From assembly GCA_007449985.2 (NCBI GenBank), contig VIIQ02000565.1, positions 62,001-126,000 of the forward strand: a stretch of DNA of 64,000 nt, given 5' to 3'. The position numbers and the translations under genes are program-made. Source of the DNA: Desmodesmus armatus. Taxonomy: Eukaryota > Chlorophyta > Chlorophyceae > Sphaeropleales > Scenedesmaceae. Positions 1-23,300 of the stretch are shown here, piece after piece (the stretch's first letter is position 1; every line of letters begins with the position of its first letter). The notes beneath the pieces are model-generated. The model was not told where the DNA came from. It ran no database searches and was given only the letters and a program-made list of their open reading frames with translations.

Positions 1-338
1 GGTAGCAGTGGGCTTGCCGTCCTCGTTGACAGGCACCAGGCAGGTTGAGGGTTCATGGTTGGGGTTGTTTCTATGTAGTACTGGTGGGCTTGTTGTCATT
101 GCTTGCCACACCCGTCAGCAAGGACTGCAAGCCCACTGGTACCACACAGGAAAACCCTGAACCCTAAACTAGGGGAGGGGGGAAGATTGAGGCGGAGGTC
201 ACTTTGCCAGCCAAGGTTTATACACAAACTACTAGTAATAGTATCAATGTGCTGTATGGGTGCTGGTGCGGGGTACCCCAGGGTACGGGGGTAATGTAGG
301 CAATCCCATGTTGTTGCTGCTGCTGCTGCTGTTTGCAG

Positions 339-607
339 GCTGCTGTTGAGGAACCATGAGGCCCTTGCTGCCCTAGAGGCCGCAGTCACCAAGGGACCCC
401 TGGCCACTCCAATATGCAAGTTTTCATCTGAATTTGTTTCTGTGCTGCTGCTGCTGCTGCTGCTGCTGTTTGCAGGCTGCTGTTGCGGAACCATGAAGCC
501 CTTGTCGCCCTAGAGGCTGCAGTCACCAAGGGACCTCCAGCCACACCAAACCTCGACCCTACCCCAAACTCTAAGCTAAACCCTACTGCTGATGTTGCTG
601 CTTGCAG
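339..607 (+). repeat. Two upstream echoes of the first SNF2 exon
   Basis: The 5' edge of the exon at 608 (encoding LLLRNHEALAALEAAVTKGP) occurs twice more upstream, at 339 and 476, each after its own CTG-rich tract and TTTGCAG acceptor. Starts are 137 and 132 nt apart. The coding stretches stay readable and nearly identical for about 65 nt, then diverge. The third copy is chosen as the exon because only its frame runs on into the helicase motifs; the others could be alternative acceptors. Confidence 0.8.
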
Positions 608-11782
<11,175 letters not shown>

Positions 11783-12450
11783 GGGACAGGGGCTGTAACC
11801 TGTTTCCGCTGGCGGCAGCAGCAGTGTAGCGGCTGCAAGCCAAGGGCCAGTGAGGAGGCAGCTTCTTGTGTGGCAGCAGCAGCAGCAGTACCGGCAGCTT
11901 CAGGCCAAGGGGCAGTAAGGGCAGCAGTGAGTGTTGCCTCTGCAACAGCTGTGCTGCTGCAGGCAATGGCAGCAGCTGGCATGCGGGCATGGTGGGCGGG
12001 TAGGCAGCAGCAGCAGCAAAGAAGGGCAGAAGAAGGGAAAGAAGAGGCAGAGGCTGCAGGCCAAGGGGCAGCGAGGGGGGCAGCTGCTGCTGTAGTATTG
12101 CCCTGCAGGCTGGGTAGGTGGCAGCAGCAGCGGTGCAGCTGCTGCAGGCCAAGGGCCAGTAAGCGCCAAGGTGCTGCTGTGGTTGCCTGTCGCACAGCTG
12201 CTGCTGGCGGGCTTGTGTGGTAACAGCAGCAGTAGCAGTCCCAGAGCTGCAGGGCAATGGCAAGTGAGGGGGCAGCAGCTGCTGTAGTCTGCCCCACTGC
12301 TGGAATGGTGGCAGCCGCAATGCAGAGGCTGCAGGCCAAGGGCCAGTGTGGGCAGCTGCTGCTGTGGTGTGCTCCGCTGGTTGGTGAAGCGGCGGCGGCA
12401 GCAGCAGTGCAGCGGCTGCAGGCCAAGGGGCAGCAAGGGCTGCTGCTGCT
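11783..12450 (+). repeat. Tandem degenerate copies of the terminal coding segment
   Basis: The last codons of the SNF2 gene (KKRQRLQAKGQ plus stop) recur about seven times downstream, near 11830, 11895, 12035, 12135, 12245, 12325 and 12410, separated by CAG/CTG-rich DNA. The copy near 12020-12075 also keeps the preceding Lys-rich codons. This is a repeat in the 3' flank or 3' UTR, not coding. Confidence 0.8.
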
Positions 12451-14631
12451 GCAGTGTGGGAGGGAGGGAGGTGCGGATCCTGGGCGGGGTGTTGCGGCAA
12501 AGGGCTGTGGGGGTTGGGAAGGGGTGGTCCGCTTTTGGTGTGTCTCCAGTTCTTTTGTTGGTGTATCTTGACGCTGACGCACGGAGAGTGCTTGCCTGCA
12601 GCAGCAGGCTCACCCATTATGTGACAGCTGGGCAGTGGAGAGAGCGATTGGGTCAAGAGTGTGTCTCTGGGGGGGGGGGGGGGTGTCACGCACATGCTGG
12701 TGAGGGAGCATCAGCTGCTTGAAGTTCCCAGGTGCTGGCAGCACAATCAGCCTTAGTGCACAGGGGAGGCAGCTGCTGTGAGCTGCTCTGGCCCGATTTC
12801 TGTGTGTGGGATCGTGTGGGTGGGTTTCTTCCATTGACATCTGTTGATGGATATCTGGCTGCTGCCAGCCAGGGGGCAAATGGGGCCGGGTGTACACATG
12901 TAAACATGTTGTGCAGAGCTGCAGCTCCTGAGCACTATGACACCAGGCAAAGGGGGCGGGTGTTGGCGCATATGTTGTGCAGAGGGGTGCAGCTCCCAAG
13001 TACTGCAGGCTCAGTCTGATTGAGCTACTTGATAGAGGTGGCACACCACATTTGCAGTCAGGGTGGTTGTGCTGAGCTCCACAGAGTGTAGGGCACCTCC
13101 CCGTGATATGTCTCGTGTGTGGCTCTGGTTGGACCTCAGATACTGCAGCAAATGTATGACAGCACGTGTGTGCGGCGGCCGCATCAGTGGTGTGTAGTAA
13201 CAGAGCCTGCTTTGCAAGACGGTTGAGAGAGTAATTACTGTCAGTAATTACTGTCTCCTTCAATAGGTTGGTTGGTCGATGTAACACCTTTACCCATGTG
13301 TAGTGCTCTCTGTGTACAATCTGTACTGCATGCCTGTTGATTCGCTTCTGATGGGTTGTGTCTGCACCCTACATTGCAGCTGGTGATGATAGGGGATAGG
13401 GATGTTCAGCACAGTGGTGTGCACGCTGCATTGCAGCTGGCTACATACATGCCAGGTGCATCAGCAGATTTGAAGATCGTGATACTGTCAACAGTGATAC
13501 AGAAACCAACGGTATTACACAAAGGGAGGATTCATAGTCAAACAACTTCAATCAGACACAGTCCTGCAGCCATACATGCAGGCTGGCCAACAATACCAAT
13601 CAAGTACAGTCCAGTGGGTGGGCACAGTGCCCACCATCAACGCTAGCCAGCGAGCCTTTGACTCACAAAAAGTTGCAATGCAGACGGCACTTTGGCACAT
13701 TGTGCAGGTGCCCCCAGTGTCTTGTGTCGATTTCAAAAAACGTACAGGCACAACATGAACATCACACAACCATGCCATGCACACAACAAATGCAGCTAAA
13801 AAAACACATGTAGCTGAGCCCTACCTACTGTGCGCAGCCAGCATCACTGACACGCAATGCCACACACTTGGAAAGTGTGATGGGTGGCACTGCCTGGCAG
13901 GACACAGGCACGCAAGTGCTGCCAGCACACACAAGGCAGTGCCTTGTCAAAAAACACAAATTTCCCAACATGGCAGCTCAAACGACAAAAGCAGGCCAAA
14001 TTTGCTGAGCCCGTCACGTGCTGTGCGCAGCTGCGGCAGGCATCACTGACACTCAAAGTGTGGTTGAGTGGCAGGTCATCAGTCACACATTTGCTACCTT
14101 GACAAAAGCTTGCCCAACATGTTGGCAAAATCGACAACCACCAACCACCATAGCAGGTCCTGCCTACAACAGATCCACTCGTACGGGCGGAGCGCAGGAG
14201 CATCATTGAGACTTAAGGGAATGCTCGGTCAGCTCTTCCGGATCAACCCTGCCAATGGGAACACAGCAAAGCATCTTCAATCACCGTCATCAAGCATTTT
14301 CAAGTCATCATGACAGTGTATGCCAAGTTGGCAGCCCACGCAATCACGCTGCCATCACTTCAATATCCATGATCGCCATCACTTTGATAGCATGATCATC
14401 TAGCGGTCGGCACCTCCCCCCTGGTTCTGTGCCGCACGGCGCTGCTCAGACACCTTTATGCCGGCGCTGACGAACTTCGTCGAACCATGGTTGAACTGTC
14501 ACAGCTGGCACCAAGCATCCAGCTGAGTCGTTGGTTTGTGTGCCTGCTTGTGTGGCAGCCACAGCTCGGCACTGCATCGCCATCGGGCCTGATGATCAGG
14601 CTTTGTCTCCATGGCCTGCGCTCATCCATGG

Positions 14632-14673
<42 letters not shown>

Positions 14674-16575
14674 ATGTTCAGTGGAAAGTTGGATGTATCA
14701 TGTAATCGCAGCGCGGCCTGCATTGTGTAAAAACCAGCGTATACAGTCAGCATAGTGTGCGTGTCCAAGCCACCCAAAGCCGCTTTCCGAATGCAATGTC
14801 CACAGAATGTGGCAGCGTAAGCTTCTGCTGGCAGCGCATCCTGCTGCAAGACGCAGGTAGCCAGGCTGGGCCTGCAAGGCCTGAGGCTTTTGTAGTGCTG
14901 GCAGCGCTGCTGTGCATGAATTGCCGATTCAATCAGTGATCGCAACTTGCGATTGAATGGCTGACTCAGCCAATCGGACTGGAGTCGCCTAGCAACACAA
15001 TGCGATCGTTTGGAACACTGCAGTACAGGCTGCTGCCAGTTTGGCTCACCGTGGTGCATGGCGCTCTTGACCTTGTCTGACAGTGACTGCTTGCCGTCTC
15101 CAGCAGCCAGTGACTGCAGGGTTGAGTCGGCACCAGCTTGGCTGTTGCTGGCACTCACCTGCTGGCTCCCTGTGTATGTACAGGCAGCATGGAGGGCAGC
15201 AGCGATAACAGCAATTGTGTGTGTGGTGTGCATTGTGTGTCGTTGCTGCTAGTGGCAATCCATTCCAGCAGCAGCTGCTGGCGCCCTGCAGTCATTTGGG
15301 TGTCCAAGGCAGCATGAGTGCAGCAGCATGACTCATCGAGACATCACAGTGTCCATTGTGTTTCATGCATGTTCCTGGCACTTCCTGAAAGTGTCACTGA
15401 GTTGCTGTCATTCTGCCAGAACTGCATCATGCTCGCATGCATGCGCATGCAGCATGCTATGCATCAGCATGAGGAATGTGTGGTGGCATGCATTGTGTTC
15501 CAGGCAAGGCATGCTGCTCTCCATGCAAGTGTACTACATGTGCATGCCAGTGCGAGTGTACTGCATGTGACATGCAAACAATGTGTGCATGCCTTGTCCC
15601 ACAGGGTGCACCGTTCGCAGCAGCCAGCTGGGTTCCGCCTCACATCACCCCCCTGCCCCCCCCCTCCCCCGTATATCACATACTCCGCCCCCAACCACAA
15701 CATAACTCTCCCTGCCCCGCAGAAACGGAGTCACCTGTGGGTGGAGTGCGTGCTTCGCCGTGTGTCAGTGCATCCTTGACTCTGTCACTGAGACTCTGGT
15801 GGCTGGCCTTGTTGCCTGTCCTGCCAATGAGTTTCTCCATGTTTCTGGGTTGATAAGGTGATGATGATGATGATGATGTAGCGTGAAATTACCTTTTGAT
15901 GAAGCTTACACCAATTGTTGTTTGAGCTGTTTTGAACCACGATCACGTGGTTTGGGCGCTCTGACGCGCAGTGTCGCTATGACGTCGACGTTGGGTGGCA
16001 GTACCGTTAGTACGGCTACAGCATACTAGTGCATTCATTGGAACTGAAACCTCCTTTTGCAGAAATCTCCGCAATTAAAGACGTGGCAATGCGTCAGGCA
16101 GCGTTCGGCAAAAATGGCCATGCGCCAGGCGCCCATGACACTACAGTGACACGAACCTGCAACTGCTGACACCACACCGCAACTATCGAATCTGCGTTGC
16201 ACGCTAACCCAATACACTCCTGTATTCACACACTCACAACCGTAAGCTGTGCAGCCACTTGAGCCAAGTCACAGGCAGGCAGCCACAAAGTAGCTTCATC
16301 TCACAAAATGACACTGCTGAGCAGTGGCACATACCTGTGCACACTCTACACACTCACTTCCTCGTGCATTCACTCCGACACTCACTCGAACCCTGCCGCA
16401 CAGCCAGTAGAATAACATCACATCACGACAGAGACACAGCCAGCTGGCCATGTCGGCATGGACGTCCACCGCCCCGCTGCCCCCAAAAGCAGCCCCAACA
16501 CACATGCCACAAACTCATTCTCACATGCATTCACTCCGACAGCGCAACTTACCGCACACCCAGTAGATATTCACA
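12451..16575. other. Intergenic stretch, no gene supported
   Basis: About 4.1 kb without a recognisable coding region. It holds a G-run near 12670, a two-fold repeat (about 13835-13905 and 14028-14080, sharing GTGCGCAGC and CATCACTGACAC), a CAG run at 14634-14671, alternating purine-pyrimidine GCATGC palindromes near 15435-15450 and a GAT run near 15858-15878. TTACA at 15906-15910 reads as TGTAA on the minus strand and could end the MFS transcript. Confidence 0.6.
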
Positions 16576-17210
16576 TCACGACAAAGACACAGCCAGCCAT
16601 GTCCAGCGTCCCACTGCCCCCAGCATCAGCCCCAGCACACACGCCACTGCCTGCAGCTGAGCCAGGTCACCCCCTGGCATCAGACCCACAACCCCTGCAC
16701 CCACGCTGAACCCCACCACCCAAAACAGCACATAAAGCACCATCACAACCTCTGTACAATCCGACTCTGTACACTCCTGGCTTTCACTTCTGCAGTTAGG
16801 GACAATCGTGCCGCTGCAGCTGCTGATGCCACTCTCCTGCTGCTGATACATGCCGCAAGCGACACCCCGATCCTCAAACTTTGCAGGGTCCTCACATTTT
16901 GCAGGGGAGCAGGGTATGAGGCCCTTGGGGTGTAAGGACTGTGACAACTCCTGTGAGGGGGTATGGAAACCACCACCACCACCACGAGCAGCAGCAGCAG
17001 CAGCAGCAGCAGTAGCGTTCTCGCCCACCTGCACCTCTATATCACACTCGGAGCCGCCAGGGCTGCCGCTGCTGCTGCTGCTGCTGCTGCTGACACACCC
17101 AGATGGGGCATGCCCAGACACACCAACAGCATCTGCATCATCAGCATCAACAGCATCAGCACCAATATCAAGAAGTACAGCAGTATCATCTGCAAAGCTT
17201 CCAACACCAC

Positions 17211-17244
<34 letters not shown>

Positions 17245-19678
17245 TCTCTCACTCCCGATGTCGACGCCACTCCTCACACCGCTGTAGACGCCACCACCCC
17301 ACAAATCTGTCACACCATCCCCATCATCAGTGCTGTCTAAGCAAGCACTCTCACACCCACTCTCACACCCACTCTCACACCCACTCTCACACCCACTCTC
17401 ACTCACACCCACTCTCTCACTCACACTCTCACTCACACTGTCATTGGCTGTGACAGCATCCGTCAGCACAGTATAAACCAGCGTCTCGCAGCTGCTGTGG
17501 CAACTGCCCAAGAGCAGCAGCACGAACCCAATAACAAACACTCAACCACTCCAAAAATGGGACTGCCCTCTGCCGCTGCGGCACTGTCTCCCACCACACC
17601 ACCGCCACCAAAAGACCCTACACCAAATCTCCCCTTGAAAGCACCAGCATCACCACTAGCTTCAGTGGATTTCCTCATAATGCCACTACCAATACTTGAG
17701 TTGGTTCTATTAGTCATATTGACAGGCAGAGGGCCTGGCAATTGTGTGAATAGTGACAGTGAGAGTGACCCACCCCAAGGGGGTGTTGCATCATCTTCAG
17801 CCCCACAAGGCCTCCAGCCATACAGCTGAGGCGGTCAGAATCCACACCAGTGCAGTAACCCAAGCCACCGACCCCTAAGCCCAACTGGCTAGACGGCTGC
17901 AGGGCCCAACTAGCCCGCCCCACTGCCGCAGACACACTGACTGCCTGCTGTTCTGAGAACTTGGTAACAGTCTGCTGTGCTTCTGTGACCGCACTGTCAA
18001 TCTGCTGCCGCACAGACGCCATCGGCTGTACTGCATTGGCCATGGGTTGTACTGCTGGGGGTTGCTTCAGGGCTGCCGGCAGCTGCCACAGCGTCAGCAC
18101 ACCCACACAGCACACTGCCATGCCAGCAGCTGACAGCAGCAGCAGCCAGCTTGCATACTGTCTGCTGCTGCCACTACTGCTGCTGCCGGTGCTGCTGCTG
18201 CTGCTGCCGCGGCTTTCACTGCTGCTGATGTGAGACTTGCCGCAAGCAGCCTTCTCACTCACTCCCCTGCTGCTACCGCTGCGGCTACACACACCACTGC
18301 TGCTGCTGCTGCTGTCCTGTCTGCCAAGCATCCAGTCCACCACAAATGGTGCCAAAACACATCCCACAGCCTCCCCAACAAACAAAACCCCAATCATCCC
18401 AGGCTCCACAAAACCCTGCAGCATTATCGGCAGCAGCAGGTCTACTGCTGTGCGTGCTGCTTGCGCCATCAACGCAAGCAGACACAGGGGGAAGATGGCG
18501 GGGCGCCGCAGCAGCCCCTGCAGCAGCTGCAGCCTACTGGCCTCACCGCCAACCCTTCTTGCTGCTGCTGCTGCTGTTTTTGGAGGCAGCTGCAGCCTAC
18601 TGCTCTCACCGCCACCTGCCGCTGCTGCTGCTGCTGCTGGTGGTGGTGGTTTCGTAGGCAGCTGCAGCCTACTGCTCTCACCACCAACCGCTGCTGCTGC
18701 TGCTGCTGGTGGTGGTGGTGGTGGTGGTGTACTGGGTAGCTGCTGTGCAGTGTAACACCGCTCACTCCCCAAGCACATTGTGTCATCAGCTACACCAAGC
18801 AGCAGCGGCTCCAAAATGCCGCTGTCCTGCTGCTCCCCACATTCCCCCTGCCTGCTGTGCAGCCGCCGCCGCCGCTGCTGCTGCTGCTGCTGTGACACCC
18901 CTCCTGCTGCTGTCTCCCTCCCCCAAGGCCGCTGATTCTCCCCCCAAAGCAGCAGCAGCCCCCACGCTGCAACAGCAGCAATAGAGGCCGCAGGCTGCAG
19001 TGCTAGTGCTGCTCTTAGCCCTGCTGCCTGATATACCAGCCCTCCCAAAACCGGCCCTAGTGCATCTCCTACTGTCAAACCTGCAGAGATAAATGCCATT
19101 GCTTGGGTTCTGTGGGAGCGCGGGAACACTGCTGCTACGAGGTTTAGGGAGTCTACAAAGTAGAGAGCTGATGCTGCTCCCTGGGTGGCCTTTGTGAGCA
19201 GTAGCATGGTGTAACTGCCTGGGAAGGCGGTGCTAGCAGCACCTGCTGCTGCTGCAAGTGTTGCTGCTGATATGATTTGCCAGAACTTGGCAAGAGCTGG
19301 GGAGCGCAGCTGCTGCTGCTTCAAGGAGTGGCCCGGCTTGTGGGCGTCACTGCTGCTGCTGCTGCTGCTGCAGAAGAGCAGCAGCAGCAGCACGGCGATG
19401 GATGCTAGGCCATAACAGGCGAAGGCGAGGCCGGTTGCCGGGCCTCCAAAAACGGTCGGCAGGAAGGGATAGCCTAGGCTGAAGCACAGCACATCGTGAC
19501 CGAACAGCAGCAGCAGACAGGCCTGAAGCCAGCGTAGGGAAGCTGCCAGGGGCTGTCGCTGCTGCTGCTGCTGCTGGTGGTGGTGCTGCTGGTGCTGCTG
19601 CTGGTGGTGGTTCATAGCTGGTGCTGTGCCTCGGTGTTGCCCATGGGTGCAATGTTGTGGAGACTGGGACGGCTCCAT
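16576..19678 (-). CDS. MFS transporter, DHA1/VMAT-like, with low-complexity loops
   Basis: A predicted membrane antiporter of the major facilitator superfamily; substrate unknown. The start chosen is the ATG at 19678 (MEPSQ), just before a His/Gln-rich tail. Hydrophobic segments fall near residues 51-72, 82-103, 132-150, 156-185, 193-215 and 222-245. Segment 5 carries GDALGPVLGG, the antiporter motif C of DHA families, after RSHRTQAMAF. Two further helices follow the long Q/A/S-rich central loop. The last helices (about VFVIGFVLLLLGSC and VMVLYVLFWVVGF) lie in a separate ORF ending at 16576, so at least one intron lies between about 17775 and 17541; its exact sites are unclear. The central loop has three repeats of GGE(S/A)SRLQL. 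Family call good, substrate unknown, exon structure provisional. Confidence 0.75.
17347..17411 (-). repeat. 12-nt coding minisatellite in the MFS gene
   Basis: Tandem 12-nt units (plus strand CTCTCACACCCA) translate on the minus strand into repeated Gly-Cys-Glu-Ser. The length is a multiple of three, so copy-number change keeps the frame. Confidence 0.85.
18523..18720 (-). repeat. Three tandem about 65-70 nt coding repeats in the MFS central loop
   Basis: Three units encode GGESSRLQLPTK, GGGESSRLQLPPK and VGGEASRLQLLQ, each followed or preceded by poly-Ala/Pro. This is an in-frame coding duplication in the cytoplasmic loop between the two six-helix halves. Confidence 0.75.
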
Positions 19679-20379
19679 AGCTGAGACAGCTACACCTTCA
19701 ACTGTGACACTGTTCCAGTATGAGCCATCCACACCAAGAGATACACTGACCCTGTACACCTTCAAAAGGACATGTATGAATATGTATGCTGCACTAACCA
19801 ATTTATGTTGCAAAGGAGTGCGGCACAGCAGCACTTGCTTTACCCCCTGCCACAAACTCCCCCAACAAACCACTGCCATCCAAGACCTAAGACCAGTCAA
19901 ACAGCATGGCCCCAGCTGCTAGGGACTTGGACCGCAAACCTCGATTGAACTCGTATCACAACCATTTTCTGTAGCTTCTTCCGGGGACCTGTAGAGTTGG
20001 CTGCTCAGCTGCCTGGCGATCATTGCAGCAAGTTTCTGTTGTGCAGCAGGTGAAGCCAGCACTACTGCATTGTTGAAGCAGGCGTTATCAAGGTGATTTG
20101 GCACCCCTTGTCAGGCGCACCAGCAAGCACACCCCCTCTTTGTCCAAAGAGCAGCAGCACTGTGCACTGCCAAGGCTTGTATTTGATGCATGCTGCGCCG
20201 TTGATGTTATTCAAAAGGATCTAGCAAACATGCCTGGATTGCAACAGCTATAACGCCAGCATACGTGATTGGTGGCCCAGATCGCTGCTGTTGTCGAGGC
20301 CCCAACCGACCATGTGCTGTACCCCCTGCCTCTCACGCCATTCTGTTCTGCTGCACGCTGCTGTTTCCGAACCGTGCAG
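19679..20379. promoter_or_regulatory. Divergent intergenic region between MFS and ClpP genes
   Basis: About 700 bp separates the two divergent start codons, so it should hold both promoters and 5' UTRs. An ORF extension upstream of the MFS ATG is open but begins without a convincing start. No clear TATA box was recognised. Confidence 0.4.
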
Positions 20380-23300
20380 ATGTCTGCCTTGAAGGCCCCG
20401 TGCCATCAGCAGGCATGCAGCAGCAGCTCCTGCAGCAGCAGTAGGCCTCGTGCTTTTAGCAGAGGCAGCAGCAGCCGTGCAGCAACGCGAGTGCAAGCAG
20501 TAATCATCGGTCGGCCAGCAGGCTTCGACAGCAAAGGCAGGGACAGGCCATGGATCGAGGCAAACGGCCAGCCGATCCTGGCGCCTAGGACAGCAGACAT
20601 GGCAGGAGATCCTTTCGGTCTGCTGTTGCGGCAGCGCATTGTGTTCCTAGGTGGAGAAGTTGAGGACTTTGGAGCAGATGCTCTGGTAAGTTGAATGGCT
20701 ATGACCGACACACTGCACCTTTTTATGCAGCATCACCACTTGTCACCCCCCCCCCCCAAAAGCAGCTGCTGTAGTGCAGTAGCTTCCTTGTCCCCCCATA
20801 AAGCTGCCAAACCAGGTTGCAATGCACCCTTGCACGCCACAAGCAAACATAATACGATGCATTAGGCTCCTCGAATCAGGGCCCCGACCAGCTCAGTGAC
20901 AGAAGACTTTGCAACTGATTGCACAGCATTTTCCACTCTACTTTTTGCACAGCTACTCATCAGCCTGATGCAAGCAGCCTGCCACTTTGGCATATGCCCC
21001 CCCCCCTCCCCCGCGCGCGCAGGGTGCAGGTGTGTAACATAGAGACAGTTTCTCCTACCTGTTGATTCACGACTGCAGCATGCACCCCCCGGGAGGGGGG
21101 GGGAACAGGACCAAAGCCACCAGGCTGGTCGAGTGAAGCTACCAACTAGTCCAGAGTACAAGAACATGTGCAACCAGTTGGTAGCTCTTCAACCAGCAGA
21201 TAGTTGAAGAAGCTACCAACTGGTTGCGCATGTGCTCTGATCTGGACTAGTCGGTAGCCTCATTGAAGCTAGTCCTCAGCCTGATGCAAGCAGCCTGCCA
21301 CCTTGGTATGCCCCCCCCCCTCGCCTACCTGCGGTGCGCATGTTTGAAACCTAGGGACAGTGAATCTCCCACCTGTTAATCTACAACTGCAGCATTTGCC
21401 CAGAGGGTGGTGGACACTGAGAAACAGACTTCAAGGCACCACGCTGCTCAAATCAGGCTATTAACCAGTTGTGAAGATGTCCATGAAAATCTTGTTCTGA
21501 TAACTTCACAACACTCTTTGAACTAAGCTACCTTGTAGGCTGGTTTGAGCAGCCTGCTACCTTGGCATCCATTTACCCCCCCCCCCCCCCCCCGGGCGCG
21601 CATATGTAACAGTTTGACAGCGTTCCTACTTTCAGTGCAGAACTGCAGCGTGTACCCAAGGGAGAGGGGGGGGGGGGGAAACAGAATGCAAGGCACCAGG
21701 CTGCACAAATCAGGCTATCAACCAGCTTAGTTGAAGAAGTCTTGGACGGATGTGTCCACACCTTCTCCAATTAAGTTAGCTCGTAGGCTGGTTTGAGCAG
21801 CCTGCTGCCTGGGCATCTGTCCCCCCCCCCCCGCACATGTGTGAAACCCAGGGACAGTGGGCCACCTGTTAGTCTAGGACTGCAGCATGTAACGCAGGGT
21901 TGGGTGGGCACAGGGAAACAGAATCCAAGGCACCAGGCCGCTCGAATCAGGCCATCAACCAGCTTAGTTGAAGACGTCTCGGACGGATGTGTCCACAACT
22001 TCTCCAACTAAGTTAGCTCGCAGGCTGGTTTGAGCAGCCTGCTGCCTGGGCATCTGTCCCCTGCTCCCCCCCCCCCCCCCCCCCCCCCCCCGGGGTGCAT
22101 GTGCGAAACATATGGACAGTGGGTCTCCCACCTGTTGGTTTAGAACTGCAGCATGTACCCAAAAGGGAGGGAAACAGAGTCCAAGGCACCAGGCTGCTCA
22201 AATCAGGTTGCAGCCTGCTTAGTTGAACTTGTATAGAGCTGCAGCATGTGTAACCAAGGGAGGGGGTGGGAGGGCAACAGATTCCAAGGCACCAGGCTGC
22301 TCAAATCAGGCTACAAATCAGCTTCGTTGATAGATGTTTTGGACGGATGTGTTCACAACTTCTGCAACTAAGCTAGGTCGTAGGCTGGTTCGAGCTGCCT
22401 GTTGCCTGGGTATCTGTTACCGTTCTCCTCCCCCCCCCCCTCCGTGCATGTGTGTCACATACAGCCACATAGAGACACTGTCTTCATTCTGTTTGTTGTT
22501 AGCTGCTGCATCTGCCCTGCCTTGTTCGGTGAGTGTCATGCATCAGCATTGCAAGGCACTGGGGACTACAGCATTGCAAGGCACTGGCAACTGCAGGCGT
22601 GTGCGGCAATGCCGCAGCATGTGCTTCCAGGGCAGCTTCTGCCTGCCTGCCGCCCTATTTCACCGCAACCTGAATGCCGTTGTGTGCTGTGCTGTGCTGT
22701 GATGTGATGTGATGTGCTGCCCCTCCGGTTGTTATTGTGTTGTCAAGGTGAGCTGCTCTGTTGTCCAGCTGTTGCTGCTGGACAACAGAGCAGCCTGTAG
22801 CTTCTGTCGTTTGCCCTGATTCCAGCAACCCGAACGCTCTGCTGTGCCGTGTGCTGTGCTGTGCTGCCCCTCCTGTTGTTGTGTCTACAGGTGAGCCAGC
22901 TGTTGCTGTTGGACAACAGAGCAGTTTGTCGCTTCCAATTGCTTGGCCCCACATTCCAGTAACCTGATGGCTGCCGTGTGTCGTGCTGTGCTGTGCTGTG
23001 TGTTATGTTGTCTACAGGTGAGCCAGCTGCTGCTGCTGGACAACAGAGCAGCCTGCAGCTTCTAGTCACTTGCCTCCACATTTTAGTAACCTGAATGCTC
23101 TGCTGTGCTGTGTGCTGTGCTGTGCTGTATTTTGTGTTGTGTTGCTTTCAGGTGAGCCAGCTGCTGCTGTTGGACAACCAGGATCAGGGCAAGGATATCA
23201 AGATGTTCATCAACTCACCAGGTGGGGGGGGGCACAAAGGGGTCACCATCACTACTTTGGGGGGGGGGGGGGTGCTGCGCACCCCGGGGGGGGGGGGTGC

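Noticed and set aside
1..338. Short ORFs in the first 338 bp
   Set aside because: Likely intron of the SNF2 gene; the frames do not join to the helicase frame except through the echo at 339.
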